Program-made: the position numbers and the translations under genes
The notes under the pieces: model-generated
What the model was told of the DNA's origin: nothing
Databases searched by the model: none
The model's input: only the letters and a program-made list of their open reading frames with translations
Part shown: in pieces, positions 1-8,619 of the stretch
How positions within the stretch are numbered: position 1 is the first letter of the stretch
Layout: the number at the start of each line of letters is the position of its first letter
From: UBA4615 sp044359175
Lineage (GTDB): Bacteria; Pseudomonadota; Gammaproteobacteria; Burkholderiales; Burkholderiaceae_E
DNA: 34,415 bases
Direction of reading: 5' to 3'
Assembly (NCBI GenBank): GCA_044359175.1
Contig: JBIKMO010000009.1
Span: forward strand, 1-34,415

Positions 1-140
1 CGGTGCAGGAGGCGCCGGCCGCGCCGCAGGCCGACAAGGAGCAGCCGTTCCGCCGGTTCGGCACCAAGGTCGGTCGCAACGATCCGTGCCCGTGCGGGTC
101 GGGGCGCAAGTACAAGCAGTGCCACGGCCGGATCGGATGA
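1..140 (+). CDS. secA: Protein translocase SecA, C-terminal end (partial)
   Basis: Only the last 45 or so codons are in the window, and the start lies upstream of base 1. SecA is the ATPase motor that drives preproteins through SecYEG. The visible tail is a Pro/Ala/Gln-rich linker followed by the metal-binding SEC-C motif, NDPCPCGSGRKYKQCH, whose three Cys and one His bind zinc and contact SecB and the ribosome. The stop TGA is at 138-140. SEC-C motifs also occur in other proteins, but the linker plus a C-terminal SEC-C followed directly by argJ fits SecA in Burkholderiales. The shortness of the fragment limits certainty. Confidence 0.88.
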   Translation, partial: VQEAPAAPQADKEQPFRRFGTKVGRNDPCPCGSGRKYKQCHGRIG

Positions 141-238
141 GCCGGACGGCCGAGCGCCGTTCGCGCGTCCTGGGGGGGTGATCGCGCGGCTCGGCCCGGG
201 GCGGGCGGGCCGACGTCGGACGCCCGCGGGGCGGACAG

Positions 239-244
239 TACAAT
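239..244 (+). promoter_or_regulatory. Possible -10 element upstream of argJ
   Basis: TACAAT lies 34 bases before the argJ ATG, inside GTACAATCGTGGG (238-250). The same 13 bases recur ahead of ettA at 29956-29968. No good -35 hexamer is visible at the normal distance, so this is a weak promoter call based mainly on the recurrence and position. The rest of the 141-278 gap is GC-rich and shows nothing else recognisable. Confidence 0.4.
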
Positions 245-278
245 CGTGGGTTCCGCGCCCGCCCGTGAGTCGCCGCCG

Positions 279-1505
279 ATGCCGGTCAACCTCGTCGCCC
301 CCGATCCCTCGTCGCTGCACCCGGTCGCCGGGCTGGAGCTCGGCACCGCGCGCGCCGGAATCCGCAAGGCCGGACGGCGCGACCTGCTGCTCGCGCGGCT
401 CGCGCCGGGCTCCACCGTGGCCGGGGTGTTCACCCGCAACCGATTCTGCGCCGCGCCGGTGCGGCTGTGCCGCGAGCATCTCGCCGCCGGCCGCGGCGTA
501 CGCGCCTGGGTGGTCAACACCGGCAATGCGAACGCGGGCACCGGTGAGACCGGCCTGGCCGCGGCGCGCGCCACCTGCGAGTCGGTCGCCGCGCTGCTCG
601 GCGTGGAGGTCGCGCAAGTGCTGCCGTTCTCCACCGGCGTGATCCTCGAGCCGCTGCCGGTCGATCGGCTGATCGCCGGATTGCCGGCGGCCCGCGACGA
701 CCTGCACGCCGCGCACTGGGCCGACGCCGCCGAGGCGATCATGACCACCGACACGCTGCCCAAGGCGGCTTCGCGCCGCGTGAGCGTCGGCGGCCGCGAG
801 GTGACGGTCACCGGCATCGCGAAGGGTGCGGGCATGATCCGCCCGAACATGGCGACGATGCTCGCCTTCGTCGCGACCGACGCGGCGGTGCCTCAGCCGG
901 TGCTCGAACGCTGGGTGCGCGAGGCGGCCGACGCGAGCTTCAACCGGATCACGATCGACGGCGACACGTCGACCAACGACGCGTTCGTGCTCGCGGCCAC
1001 CGGCGCGTCGGACGCGTCGGTCGCGAGCGAGGCCTCGCCCGGCGCCGCCGCGCTGAAGGCCGCGGTGATCGAGGTCTCGCGCCAGCTCGCCCAGGCGATC
1101 GTCCGCGACGGCGAGGGCGCGACCAAGTTCATCACGATCGCGGTCGAGGGTGCGGGCACGCCGGCGGAGGCGGCCGCGGTCGCCTACGCGGTCGCGCACT
1201 CGCCGCTGGTGAAGACCGCGTTCTTCGCGTCCGACCCGAACCTCGGTCGCATCCTGGCGGCGATCGGCTACGCCGGCATCGACGACCTGGATCCGTCGCG
1301 CATCGATCTGTGGCTCGGCGACGTGCACGTCGCCACGCTCGGCGGCCGCCATCCCGCGTACCAGGAGGCCGACGGTCAGCGCGTGATGCGCCAGGCCGAG
1401 ATCGGGGTACGGATCGCGCTCGGGCGCGGGGCCGTCGGCACCACGGTGTGGACCTGCGACCTGTCGCACGACTACGTGTCGATCAACGCGGACTACCGAT
1501 CCTGA
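279..1505 (+). CDS. argJ: Bifunctional glutamate N-acetyltransferase / amino-acid acetyltransferase ArgJ
   Basis: ArgJ moves the acetyl group from N-acetylornithine to glutamate, closing the cyclic arginine pathway; the bifunctional form also uses acetyl-CoA. The 408-residue product has the usual family length. The self-cleavage site is clear: KGAGMIRPNMATML, where Thr193 becomes the N-terminal nucleophile of the beta chain after cleavage between Ala192 and Thr193. The early segment GIRKAGRRDLLL and VFTRNRFCAAPV are also typical. I chose ATG 279 (MPVNL) rather than the in-frame upstream codon at 246, because family members begin just before the LHPVAG segment. It sits downstream of secA and 8 bases before the next gene, as in many betaproteobacteria. 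Whether it also uses acetyl-CoA cannot be read from the sequence. Confidence 0.95.
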   Translation: MPVNLVAPDPSSLHPVAGLELGTARAGIRKAGRRDLLLARLAPGSTVAGVFTRNRFCAAPVRLCREHLAAGRGVRAWVVNTGNANAGTGETGLAAARATCESVAALLGVEVAQVLPFSTGVILEPLPVDRLIAGLPAARDDLHAAHWADAAEAIMTTDTLPKAASRRVSVGGREVTVTGIAKGAGMIRPNMATMLAFVATDAAVPQPVLERWVREAADASFNRITIDGDTSTNDAFVLAATGASDASVASEASPGAAALKAAVIEVSRQLAQAIVRDGEGATKFITIAVEGAGTPAEAAAVAYAVAHSPLVKTAFFASDPNLGRILAAIGYAGIDDLDPSRIDLWLGDVHVATLGGRHPAYQEADGQRVMRQAEIGVRIALGRGAVGTTVWTCDLSHDYVSINADYRS

Positions 1506-1513
1506 GCGCGCCG

Positions 1514-2443
1514 ATGGCTGAAGATCCGTCACGCCTGGTGCGCCTCGCCGAGCGCGCCGAGTCCCTGCTCGAGCGCGTCGAGCGGCTGCTGCCCGCGGCG
1601 GCTGGTCCCGACTGGGACGCGTCGATCGCCTTTCGCTGGCGGCGTCGGCCGACCGCATTCGGATGGCAGTCCGGACTGCAGCCGGTGCGCCACCGGTCGC
1701 CGATCACGCTCGACGACCTGAAGAACGTCGACGAGGCCAAGCGGCTGATCGAGCGCAACACCCGTCGGTTCGTCCAGGGGCTGCCCGCGAACAACGTGCT
1801 GCTCACCGGCTCGCGCGGCACCGGCAAGAGCTCGCTGATCAAGGCCTGCCTGAACGCGCACGCGCACGAGGGTCTGCGTCTGATCGAGGTCGACAAGGCC
1901 GATCTGGTCGACCTGCCCGACATCGTCGATCTGGTCGCCGAGCGGCCCGAGCGGTTCGTCGTCTACTGCGACGACCTGTCGTTCGAGGAGGGCGAGGCCG
2001 GGTACAAGGCCCTCAAGACCGCGCTGGACGGCTCGGTGGCCGCAGCATCGGACAACGTGCTGATCTACGCGACCAGCAACCGTCGGCACCTGATGCCCGA
2101 GCGCATGAGCGAGAACCTCGCTGCGAAGCACACCGAAGACGGCGAGATCCATCCGGCGGAGACCTCCGAGGAGAAGATCTCGCTGTCCGAGCGGTTCGGC
2201 CTGTGGGTCGCGTTCTATCCGTTCCGGCAGGATGACTACCTCGCGGTGGTCGCACACTGGCTGCGCCACTTCGGCTGCACCGACGCGCAGGTGGCCGAGG
2301 CGCGCGGCGACGCGCTGCGCTGGGCGCTCGAGCGCGGCTCCCGCTCCGGGCGAGTGGCCTGGCAGTTCGCCCGCGACTGGGCGCCCGGCGCGCGTCCGGC
2401 GGCGCGGGCGCGCGCGCGCCGGCGCGCGCGCGCCGCCGGCTGA
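1514..2443 (+). CDS. AAA-type ATPase of the DUF815 family
   Basis: This 309-residue protein of unknown role carries a P-loop GSRGTGKSS (residues 99-107) and a Walker B-like segment FVVYCDDLSF (148-157), followed by ATSNRRHLMPERM, which resembles the sensor-1 region of AAA proteins. This architecture matches PF05673 (DUF815), a widespread family often encoded beside argJ and a MutT gene in betaproteobacteria. The N-terminal 30 residues look like a short Leu/Arg/Glu-rich helix. The last 20 residues are an Ala/Arg-only tail that may bind nucleic acid or simply reflect GC pressure. The ATG start is 8 bases after the argJ stop, so co-transcription is likely. No substrate can be assigned. Confidence 0.85.
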   Translation: MAEDPSRLVRLAERAESLLERVERLLPAAAGPDWDASIAFRWRRRPTAFGWQSGLQPVRHRSPITLDDLKNVDEAKRLIERNTRRFVQGLPANNVLLTGSRGTGKSSLIKACLNAHAHEGLRLIEVDKADLVDLPDIVDLVAERPERFVVYCDDLSFEEGEAGYKALKTALDGSVAAASDNVLIYATSNRRHLMPERMSENLAAKHTEDGEIHPAETSEEKISLSERFGLWVAFYPFRQDDYLAVVAHWLRHFGCTDAQVAEARGDALRWALERGSRSGRVAWQFARDWAPGARPAARARARRRARAAG

Positions 2444-2460
2444 GCCCCGGGGGCGGGTCC

Positions 2461-3450
2461 GTGGCCGGTCCGCCCGCGGGCGACGCCCCGACCGCTCCGA
2501 CGGTGGTCGATGTCGCGGTCGGCGTGGTGCTGCGCGACGACGGGCAGGTGCTCCTCGCGCAGCGACCCGAGGGCAAGCCGTACGCCGGCTGGTGGGAGTT
2601 CCCCGGCGGCAAGCTCGAGGCGGGCGAGTCGGTGGCCGATGCGCTCGTGCGCGAGCTGCACGAGGAGCTGGGCCTGGAGGTGCTCGGCTCCACGCCCTGG
2701 CTGGTGCGGGGCCACGCATACCCTCACGCGACCGTGCGGCTGTGGTTTCGCTTCGTTCGGCAGTGGCGCGGCGAGCTGCGCGCGCGCGAGTGCCAGTCGC
2801 TCGCCTGGCGGCCGGCGGATGCGATCGACCTTGCGCCGTTGCTGCCCGCGTCGCTGTCTCCGATCGCGTGGCTCGCGCTGCCGGTGGTCTACCGGATCTC
2901 GTGTGCGGCCGAGATCGGGGTGGCTGCGTTCGAGCGCGCGCTCGGCCGGGCGCTCGAGGCGATCGCGGACGCCGGGGGGGGCGCGCCGCTGCTGCTGCAG
3001 TTCCGCGAGCCCGCGCTGCCCGCGGACGAGGCCGAGCGCCTGTTCCGCCGCGTGCGCGCGCTGCGCGAAGGGCGTGCGTTGCAGGTCGTGGTCAACAGCC
3101 GTCACCCGCGCGCGTGGGCGGATGCGGCCGATGGTGTGCACCTGACCGCGCACGACCTGGCCGGCGCGCGCGCGCGGCCGGCGGTCCGCTGGGTCGGCGC
3201 GTCCTGCCACCGCGCAGCCGACCTCGCGGCCGCCAGCCGGGTCGGCTGCGACTTCGCGGTGCTCGGTCCGGTCGCCGCCACGGCGAGCCATCCGGGCACG
3301 GCCGGGCTCGGGTTCGACGGCTTCGGTGTCGCGGCCGCCGAGACGCCGCTGCCGGTCTACGCGCTCGGCGGGCTGTCGCCGGCGGACCTGCCCCGGGCGC
3401 AGGCCGCCGGAGCGCACGGGGTGGCGGCGATGCGCGCGGCGTGGCGCTGA
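2461..3450 (+). CDS. Nudix hydrolase (MutT type) fused to a ThiE-like domain
   Basis: The first 135 residues are a Nudix domain with the signature GGKLEAGESVADALVRELHE continuing into ELGL (residues 49-72). It is related to MutT, which removes 8-oxo-dGTP from the nucleotide pool. Residues about 170-329 form a thiamine-phosphate-synthase-like (ThiE/TenI) barrel, with GPVAATASHPG in the phosphate-loop region. This two-domain form (329 aa) is a known family in beta- and gammaproteobacteria and is usually annotated as a Nudix hydrolase; the ThiE half is thought not to be a full TMP synthase. The start is GTG 2461, 17 bases after the previous stop. A run of eight G bases (2974-2981) lies in the inter-domain linker. 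It converges with yacG. Confidence 0.88.
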   Translation: MAGPPAGDAPTAPTVVDVAVGVVLRDDGQVLLAQRPEGKPYAGWWEFPGGKLEAGESVADALVRELHEELGLEVLGSTPWLVRGHAYPHATVRLWFRFVRQWRGELRARECQSLAWRPADAIDLAPLLPASLSPIAWLALPVVYRISCAAEIGVAAFERALGRALEAIADAGGGAPLLLQFREPALPADEAERLFRRVRALREGRALQVVVNSRHPRAWADAADGVHLTAHDLAGARARPAVRWVGASCHRAADLAAASRVGCDFAVLGPVAATASHPGTAGLGFDGFGVAAAETPLPVYALGGLSPADLPRAQAAGAHGVAAMRAAWR

Positions 3451-3463
3451 GGCGGCGGTACGG

Positions 3464-3658
3464 TCAGTCGTGCCGGGGCGACTGTGGATCGCCGGGCGGC
3501 TCGGCCTGATGCGGATCGCTGGCGATCGCGTAGCCGCCGCTCGCCCACTGGCCGAGGTCGATCAGCTTGCAGCGCTCGGAGCAGAACGGGCGCCAGCCGT
3601 TGGCCGGCGTGTACTCGGTACGCCGTCCGCAGATCGGGCACTCGACGATCGCGGTCAT
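3464..3658 (-). CDS. yacG: DNA gyrase inhibitor YacG
   Basis: A 64-residue zinc protein with CPIC (Cys7, Cys10) and CSERCK (Cys26, Cys30), the four-cysteine arrangement of YacG. The family binds GyrB and blocks DNA binding by gyrase. The ligands and the following DLGQWASGGYAI segment are typical, and the tail is disordered and Pro/Asp-rich. ATG at 3658 is the only sensible start. It is the last gene of the pilD-coaE-zapD-yacG run, 21 bases after zapD, which is its usual place in betaproteobacteria. Little doubt about identity. Confidence 0.94.
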   Translation of the reverse strand: MTAIVECPICGRRTEYTPANGWRPFCSERCKLIDLGQWASGGYAIASDPHQAEPPGDPQSPRHD

Positions 3659-3679
3659 GTCGCTCGGCGCTCCGCCGCC

Positions 3680-4441
3680 CTACAGGTTGCACAGCGCGAG
3701 TTCGAACTCGACGTTGCCCTCGTACGGCCGCGGCCGCAGGTCGCCGCCCTGCGTGGTGAACCGGATCCACAGCATGTACTTGTTCGCCGAGATCTCCGGG
3801 ATCGCGCCGCTCGCCGCGTCGACCCGGATTTGCAGCATCTGGAAGACCTTCCCGCCGAGGGTCTGCTGGAAGCTGCCCTGGTGCGTGGTCACGATCGAGC
3901 GCTGGGCCGACTCCCGGAGCAGCCGCAGCACGATCACCAGCGCGTCGCGCAGCGCGCGAAACGGCTGCGACCACGTGCCGATGTCGCGCAGCCGAGCCTC
4001 CGGCGGACGGTTGAGCCACGCGTGATAGGACGGCAGGTCGAACTCGCAGGTGCCCCCGGCGATGATCGCGCGGCTGCGGATGCTCATCAGCCATTCGTTG
4101 TCGCGCAGGTGCTGACCGGTCTTGCCGGTGGCCGAGCTCAGCTGCTGCGACGCCTCGTCGATGTCCGCGAGCACGCGCTCGAGCGCCTCGGGCGACACGT
4201 GCGGGTTGTCGCGGAACACGAGCAGCGTCTGGCGCTGGCGCTCGAGTTCCTGAAGCAGGTCCGACTTGAGGTCGGCGCGAGACGCCACCTCCAGGATCTC
4301 GAACAGCGTGGTGAGTGCCACGTGGTGCTCGAGCGGACCGGGCTGGGCCGCGAAGTGGTCGAAACGCGTGAACAGGTCTTCGAGCCTGAGCAGCGTGCGG
4401 ATCCGTTCGTTGAGCGGATATTCGTACAGGATGAACGCCAA
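3680..4441 (-). CDS. zapD: Cell division protein ZapD
   Basis: ZapD (formerly YacF/DUF1342) crosslinks FtsZ filaments at the division ring in the cytoplasm. The 253-residue product has the family opening YEYPLNERIRTLLRLEDLF, the long helical middle, and the C-terminal beta region with WIRF and VEFELALCNL. The start is TTG at 4441; no in-frame ATG is available close by, and the family's conserved region begins within six residues. The purine-rich GGAA in front of it is a weak ribosome binding site. It lies 43 bases after coaE; a perfect inverted repeat (4466-4481) sits in that gap. Confidence 0.94.
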   Translation of the reverse strand: MAFILYEYPLNERIRTLLRLEDLFTRFDHFAAQPGPLEHHVALTTLFEILEVASRADLKSDLLQELERQRQTLLVFRDNPHVSPEALERVLADIDEASQQLSSATGKTGQHLRDNEWLMSIRSRAIIAGGTCEFDLPSYHAWLNRPPEARLRDIGTWSQPFRALRDALVIVLRLLRESAQRSIVTTHQGSFQQTLGGKVFQMLQIRVDAASGAIPEISANKYMLWIRFTTQGGDLRPRPYEGNVEFELALCNL

Positions 4442-4465
4442 GGCGTTTCCAGGCGGTGCCGCGGG

Positions 4466-4481
4466 AGAATCCTGGGATTCT
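4466..4481. repeat. Perfect inverted repeat between coaE and zapD
   Basis: AGAATCC-TG-GGATTCT: two 7-base arms with a 2-base centre, 25 bases upstream of the zapD start codon within a 43-base gap. It is AT-richer than its surroundings. It could be an operator half-site pair; a two-base loop is too tight for a good RNA hairpin, so a DNA-binding role or chance are both open. Confidence 0.5.
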
Positions 4482-4484
4482 GCT

Positions 4485-5123
4485 TCATCCGCGGCCCCTT
4501 GACAAACCGGCGTAGGTCTCGTGGAGCCGATCGACCCGGGCCGGCAGCGCCTGCGGCGGCCCGCCGTTGTCGATCACGTCGTCGGCCGCGGCCAGTCGGG
4601 TCTCGCGGCTCGCCTGCGCGGCGAGGATCGCCTCGACCTGGGCGCGGTCCAGCCCGCTGCGCCGGCGCACGCGCTCGATCTGGACCTCGGTCGGGCAGTC
4701 GACGACCAGCACCCGATCGTAGCGGCCGCGCCAGTCGCCCGACTCGACCAGCAGCGGGACCGCGACCAGCACGTACGGCGCGCCCGCGGCGATCGCGGCG
4801 CGGATGCCCTCGGCGGTGAGCTCCCGGATCATCGGGTGCAGGATGCCCTCGAGGCGGCGGCGCACGCCCGAATCCGCGAAGGCGAGTGCGCGCATCGCCG
4901 CGCGGTCCAGCCGGCCGTCGGCGGCGATCACCTGGTCGCCGAACGCCGTGCGGATCGCCGGGATCGCTGCGCCGCCGGGCGCGGTGAGTTCGTGCGCGAA
5001 CCGGTCGGTGTCGACCAGCGCCGCGCCGCGTTCGACGAACAGGTCGGCCACCGTGCTCTTGCCGCTGCCGATGCCACCGGTCAGGCCGATGACCGGCACG
5101 GTCGGCGTACCCCGCTCAGCCAA
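4485..5123 (-). CDS. coaE: Dephospho-CoA kinase
   Basis: CoaE phosphorylates the 3'-hydroxyl of dephospho-CoA in the last step of coenzyme A synthesis. The 212-residue protein shows the P-loop GLTGGIGSGKST near the N terminus, DTDRFAHE (substrate region), HPMIRE, VPLLVESG and a lid region RVRRRSGLD, all in family order. The open start is TTG 5123, which overlaps the end of pilD by 8 bases. GTG 5099, giving MPVIGLTGG, is an equally good start and fits family N termini better. It is translationally coupled to pilD either way or nearly so. Identity is secure; only the start is uncertain. Confidence 0.94.
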   Translation of the reverse strand: MAERGTPTVPVIGLTGGIGSGKSTVADLFVERGAALVDTDRFAHELTAPGGAAIPAIRTAFGDQVIAADGRLDRAAMRALAFADSGVRRRLEGILHPMIRELTAEGIRAAIAAGAPYVLVAVPLLVESGDWRGRYDRVLVVDCPTEVQIERVRRRSGLDRAQVEAILAAQASRETRLAAADDVIDNGGPPQALPARVDRLHETYAGLSRGRG

Positions 5124-5982
5124 GGCCGAACAGTGCCCCGAGCGGCTGCGCGAAGTACAGCGCGAGCAGGCCGGCCCCCGCGAGGTAGGGGCCGAAGGGG
5201 ATCGGCGTCTCGCGCCGGTGGCGCACCAGCACGATCATCGCGACGCCCACCGCTGCGCCGACGGCCGAGGCGAGCAGCACGATCGCGGGCAGCGCCTGCC
5301 AGCCGAACCATGCGCCGAGCGCCGCCAGCAGCTTGAAGTCGCCGTAGCCCATGCCTTCCTTGCCGGTGACCAGCCTGAACAGCCAGTACACCGACCACAG
5401 GATGCCATAGCCGGCGATCGCGCCGATCACCGCGTCCTGCAGTGGCGCGAACGTACCCCAGAGGTTGAACAGCAGGCCCAGCCACAGCAACGGCAGCGTC
5501 AGGTCGTCCGGCAGCAGCTGCGTATCCAGGTCGATGAACGCGAGTGCGATCAGCGCGAACGTGAGCAGAAGCGCGCCCAGCCCCGCGGCGCTGGCGCCGT
5601 ACGCCGCGATGGCTGCGGCGGCGAGCACCCCGGTGAGCGCCTCCACGAGCGGGTAGCGCACCGAGATCCGCGCGCTGCAGTGCGCGCACCGCCCGCGCAG
5701 CACGAGCCAGCCGATCACCGGCAGGTTGTGCCACGGGCGGATCGCGGTGCCGCAGTGCGGGCAGCGCGAGCGGGGCGTCACCAGGTTGAAGCGTTCGCGC
5801 TCGGGGGCCGGCTCGCCGCGCAGTTCGGCGGCCTGCTGCTGCCAGTCGGCCTCCATCATCCGTGGCAGACGGTGGATCACGACGTTCAGGAAGCTGCCGA
5901 CCACCAGCCCGAGCACGCCCGCCAGCGCGAGCAGCGCCGGCTCAGGCAGCGCGGCGAGGGCGGGAAGCGTGGCGGCTGGCAT
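5116..5982 (-). CDS. pilD: Type IV prepilin leader peptidase / N-methyltransferase PilD
   Basis: PilD cleaves the leader of type IV prepilins and pseudopilins at the inner membrane and methylates the new N terminus. The 288-residue protein has a first membrane segment (about 16-36), the cytoplasmic zinc loop with CPHC (74-77) and CAHC (99-102), and about seven further hydrophobic helices. The two catalytic aspartates are visible: Asp151 in AFIDLDTQLLPDD and Asp215 in GMGYGDFK. ATG at 5982. It heads the run pilD>coaE>zapD>yacG. In related genomes pilC lies immediately upstream; here two plus-strand genes separate them. Confidence 0.95.
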   Translation of the reverse strand: MPAATLPALAALPEPALLALAGVLGLVVGSFLNVVIHRLPRMMEADWQQQAAELRGEPAPERERFNLVTPRSRCPHCGTAIRPWHNLPVIGWLVLRGRCAHCSARISVRYPLVEALTGVLAAAAIAAYGASAAGLGALLLTFALIALAFIDLDTQLLPDDLTLPLLWLGLLFNLWGTFAPLQDAVIGAIAGYGILWSVYWLFRLVTGKEGMGYGDFKLLAALGAWFGWQALPAIVLLASAVGAAVGVAMIVLVRHRRETPIPFGPYLAGAGLLALYFAQPLGALFGLG

Positions 5983-6081
5983 CGCGGCCGATGGTAGCCC
6001 ATGGCCTCGTGGCGCGTGCCGCGAACGCGCGCCGTTCGGCGTGCGGGTGGCGCCGCCGTTCGGTGCCTTCGCCGTGGCAGG

Positions 6082-8619
6082 ATGCGGGCTGCTCCGTCTG
6101 ACCGTCCGAACGCCGTGACCAGGAAGTCCTCTCGTCCGCGCCGCGATCGCGCCTCGCCCGGCATCGGTTCACCGCCGTCCGATGGGGCGGCGGCCGCGCG
6201 AACGGGCGAGGTGCCGCCGTCGGCCCGGAGCACGCCCGTGGCGCCGGCGGGCGTGCCGCAGTCGAGGGCCAGCGCCCGGCGCGGAGCCTGGGTCGGGCTC
6301 GCCACGGCGCTGGGCGTGGCCGCGGTCGCGGTCGGGCTGCTGGTCCGACCGTCGCCGCCGCAGCCCGATCCGCCCGCGGCCGCCTCGTCGGGGTCGGCCC
6401 CGACTCCGGTCGCATCGGTCGCACCTGCCGTGGCCCCGCGCCCCGTGCCCGGATGGGTCGACACCGCGACTTGCGTCGGCTGCCACGCGGACGCCGCCGC
6501 GCAGTGGCGCGGCTCGAACCACGCGAAGGCGATGGCCGCGCCCGCCGAGGACACCGTGCGCGGCGACTTCTCCGGCACGAGCTTCTCGCACGCCGGCGTC
6601 ACCACGCGCTTCTTGCGCCGCGCCGGGCGCTTCGCGGTGCGCACCGACGGGCCGGACGGCCGTCCGGCCGAGTTCGAGGTCGCGTACGCGTTCGGCATCG
6701 AGCCGCTGCAGCAGTACCTGCTCGCGACGCCCGGCGGGCGGCTGCAGCCGCTGCAGGTCGCATGGGACGCGCCGCAGCGGCGCTGGTTTCACCTGCTGCC
6801 GCACGAGCGCGCGCCCGCGGGCGACGTGCTGCACTGGACCGGCCGCTACCAGACCGCGAACACGATGTGCATCTCGTGCCACGTGACCGGCTTCGAGAAG
6901 CGCTACGACGCCGCCTCCGACAGCTTCGCGTCGCGCTGGGTCGAGCCGAACGTGTCGTGCCAGTCGTGCCACGGGCCCGGCGAGCGCCACGTCGCCTGGG
7001 CGCGCGCGAAGGCCGAGGGCCGACCGGCCGCCGAGCGGCCCGGCGAGCGCGCGGGCCTCTACGTGGACTTCCGCGGACTGCCGGCGGCGCGCCAGGTCGA
7101 CGTCTGTTCGGCCTGCCACTCGCGCCGCACCGAGCTCACCGCCACGGCGGTCGCCGGCCTGCCGCGGCTCGACCAGCACCTGCCGGCGCTGCTGCGCGAG
7201 GGCCTGTACCACGCCGACGGCCAGCAGCTCGACGAGGTGTTCGTCGACGGCTCGTTCCGCCAGAGCCGGATGCACCAGGCGGGCGTGGCCTGCAGCGACT
7301 GCCATGTGCCGCATACGCTGAAGCTGCGCGCGCAGGGCAACGCGACCTGCACGCAGTGCCACGCGCCGCAGCCCGACCCGAGGTTCCCGCAGGCCGCGGG
7401 CGCGTACGACACGCCCGCGCACCACCACCACGCGACCGGATCGGCGGGCGCGCAGTGCGTGTCCTGCCACATGCCGTCGAAGAACTACATGGTGATCCAG
7501 CCGCGGCGCGATCACTCGATGCGCGTGCCGCGCCCGGACGTGTCGGCAAAGCTCGGCACGCCCGACGCGTGCACCGCCTGCCACGTCGACCGCACGCCGC
7601 AGTGGGCGGCCGAGCGCGTCGCGCAGTGGCGCGGCAGCGCGCCCGCGCGCGGGCCGCACTGGGGCGAGGCCTTCGCCGCTGCGCGCGCCGGCCGGCCGGG
7701 CAGCGCCGAGGCGCTCGCCGCGGTCGCGGCCGACGCCGCGCTGCCCGCGATCGTGCGGGCCACCGCGCTCGATGCGCTGCGCGGCGAGCCGCGCACCGGC
7801 GACGCGGTGCGCGTGGCCGCCACCCGCGACGCCGATCCCGAGGTGCGGGCGGCCGCGGCCGACAGCCTCGAGGCGACCGCCGAGGCGGTGCGCGTCGGCG
7901 CGCTCGTGCCGCTGCTCTCCGATCCGGTGCGCGCGGTGCGGATCGCCGCGGCGCGCGCGCTGTCCTCGCTGCCGCCGGGACGGCTCGACGCGGCCGCGTG
8001 GCCCGCGTACGAGCAGGCGCTCGCCGAGTACGTCGCGGTGCAGACCCTGTCGCTGGACATGCCCGGGCCGCGCCTGAACCTCGCGGTGCTCGCCGAGAAC
8101 GGGCGCCAGCCCCTCGAGGCCGAGACGCAGTACCGTGCGGCGCTGCGCATCGACCCGGACTTCACGCCCGCGCGGGCCAACCTCGCGCGGCTCTATGCCG
8201 GGCTCGGACGCATCGACGACGCGGAGCGCGTGCTGCTCGAGGGCCTCTCGCGCGTGCCCGACGTGGGCGAGCTGCAGTACTCGCTCGGCCTGCTGCTCGC
8301 CGAGCGCGGCCGCCTGCCCGAGGCGGGCAAGGCGCTCGCGCGCGCCGCCGAGTTGATGCCCCAGCGCGCCCGCGTGCACCACAACCTCGGGCTCGCGCTG
8401 CAGGGGCTCGGTCGCCGCGACGAGGCGCGCTCGGCGCTGATGCGCGCGCACGAGCTCGCGCCGGGCGATCCGTCGACCACGTACGCGATCGCGGTATTGC
8501 ACGCGCAGGCCGGGCGCCGCGACGAGGCCGCCGAGTGGGCGCGCCGCACGCTCGCGATCGACCCGCGCGACGCGAACGCGCGCGGGCTGCTGTCGCGATT
8601 GCCGGCATCCCCACCCTGA
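6082..8619 (+). CDS. Octaheme c-type cytochrome with HEAT-like and TPR repeats
   Basis: A predicted membrane-anchored, periplasm-facing electron carrier of unknown partner. From ATG 6082 (845 aa) it shows a basic N terminus, one membrane segment (about 68-88), a Pro/Ala linker, then eight CxxCH haem-binding motifs beginning at residues 131, 263, 293, 342, 404, 423, 459 and 497. Residues about 548-633 look like HEAT repeats and about 663-843 like four to five TPRs. The cytochrome part resembles the cytochrome c554-like multihaem proteins fused to TPRs. The start is unsure: the frame is open from 6001, and GTG 6115 is another option; none has a good ribosome binding site. It lies divergent from pilD, and no haem lyase or oxidase gene is adjacent. 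Confidence 0.85.
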   Translation: MRAAPSDRPNAVTRKSSRPRRDRASPGIGSPPSDGAAAARTGEVPPSARSTPVAPAGVPQSRASARRGAWVGLATALGVAAVAVGLLVRPSPPQPDPPAAASSGSAPTPVASVAPAVAPRPVPGWVDTATCVGCHADAAAQWRGSNHAKAMAAPAEDTVRGDFSGTSFSHAGVTTRFLRRAGRFAVRTDGPDGRPAEFEVAYAFGIEPLQQYLLATPGGRLQPLQVAWDAPQRRWFHLLPHERAPAGDVLHWTGRYQTANTMCISCHVTGFEKRYDAASDSFASRWVEPNVSCQSCHGPGERHVAWARAKAEGRPAAERPGERAGLYVDFRGLPAARQVDVCSACHSRRTELTATAVAGLPRLDQHLPALLREGLYHADGQQLDEVFVDGSFRQSRMHQAGVACSDCHVPHTLKLRAQGNATCTQCHAPQPDPRFPQAAGAYDTPAHHHHATGSAGAQCVSCHMPSKNYMVIQPRRDHSMRVPRPDVSAKLGTPDACTACHVDRTPQWAAERVAQWRGSAPARGPHWGEAFAAARAGRPGSAEALAAVAADAALPAIVRATALDALRGEPRTGDAVRVAATRDADPEVRAAAADSLEATAEAVRVGALVPLLSDPVRAVRIAAARALSSLPPGRLDAAAWPAYEQALAEYVAVQTLSLDMPGPRLNLAVLAENGRQPLEAETQYRAALRIDPDFTPARANLARLYAGLGRIDDAERVLLEGLSRVPDVGELQYSLGLLLAERGRLPEAGKALARAAELMPQRARVHHNLGLALQGLGRRDEARSALMRAHELAPGDPSTTYAIAVLHAQAGRRDEAAEWARRTLAIDPRDANARGLLSRLPASPP

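Noticed and set aside
7423..7434. His-rich run in the cytochrome (AHHHHAT)
   Set aside because: Short and between haem motifs; more likely haem-ligand histidines or chance than a metal-binding domain.
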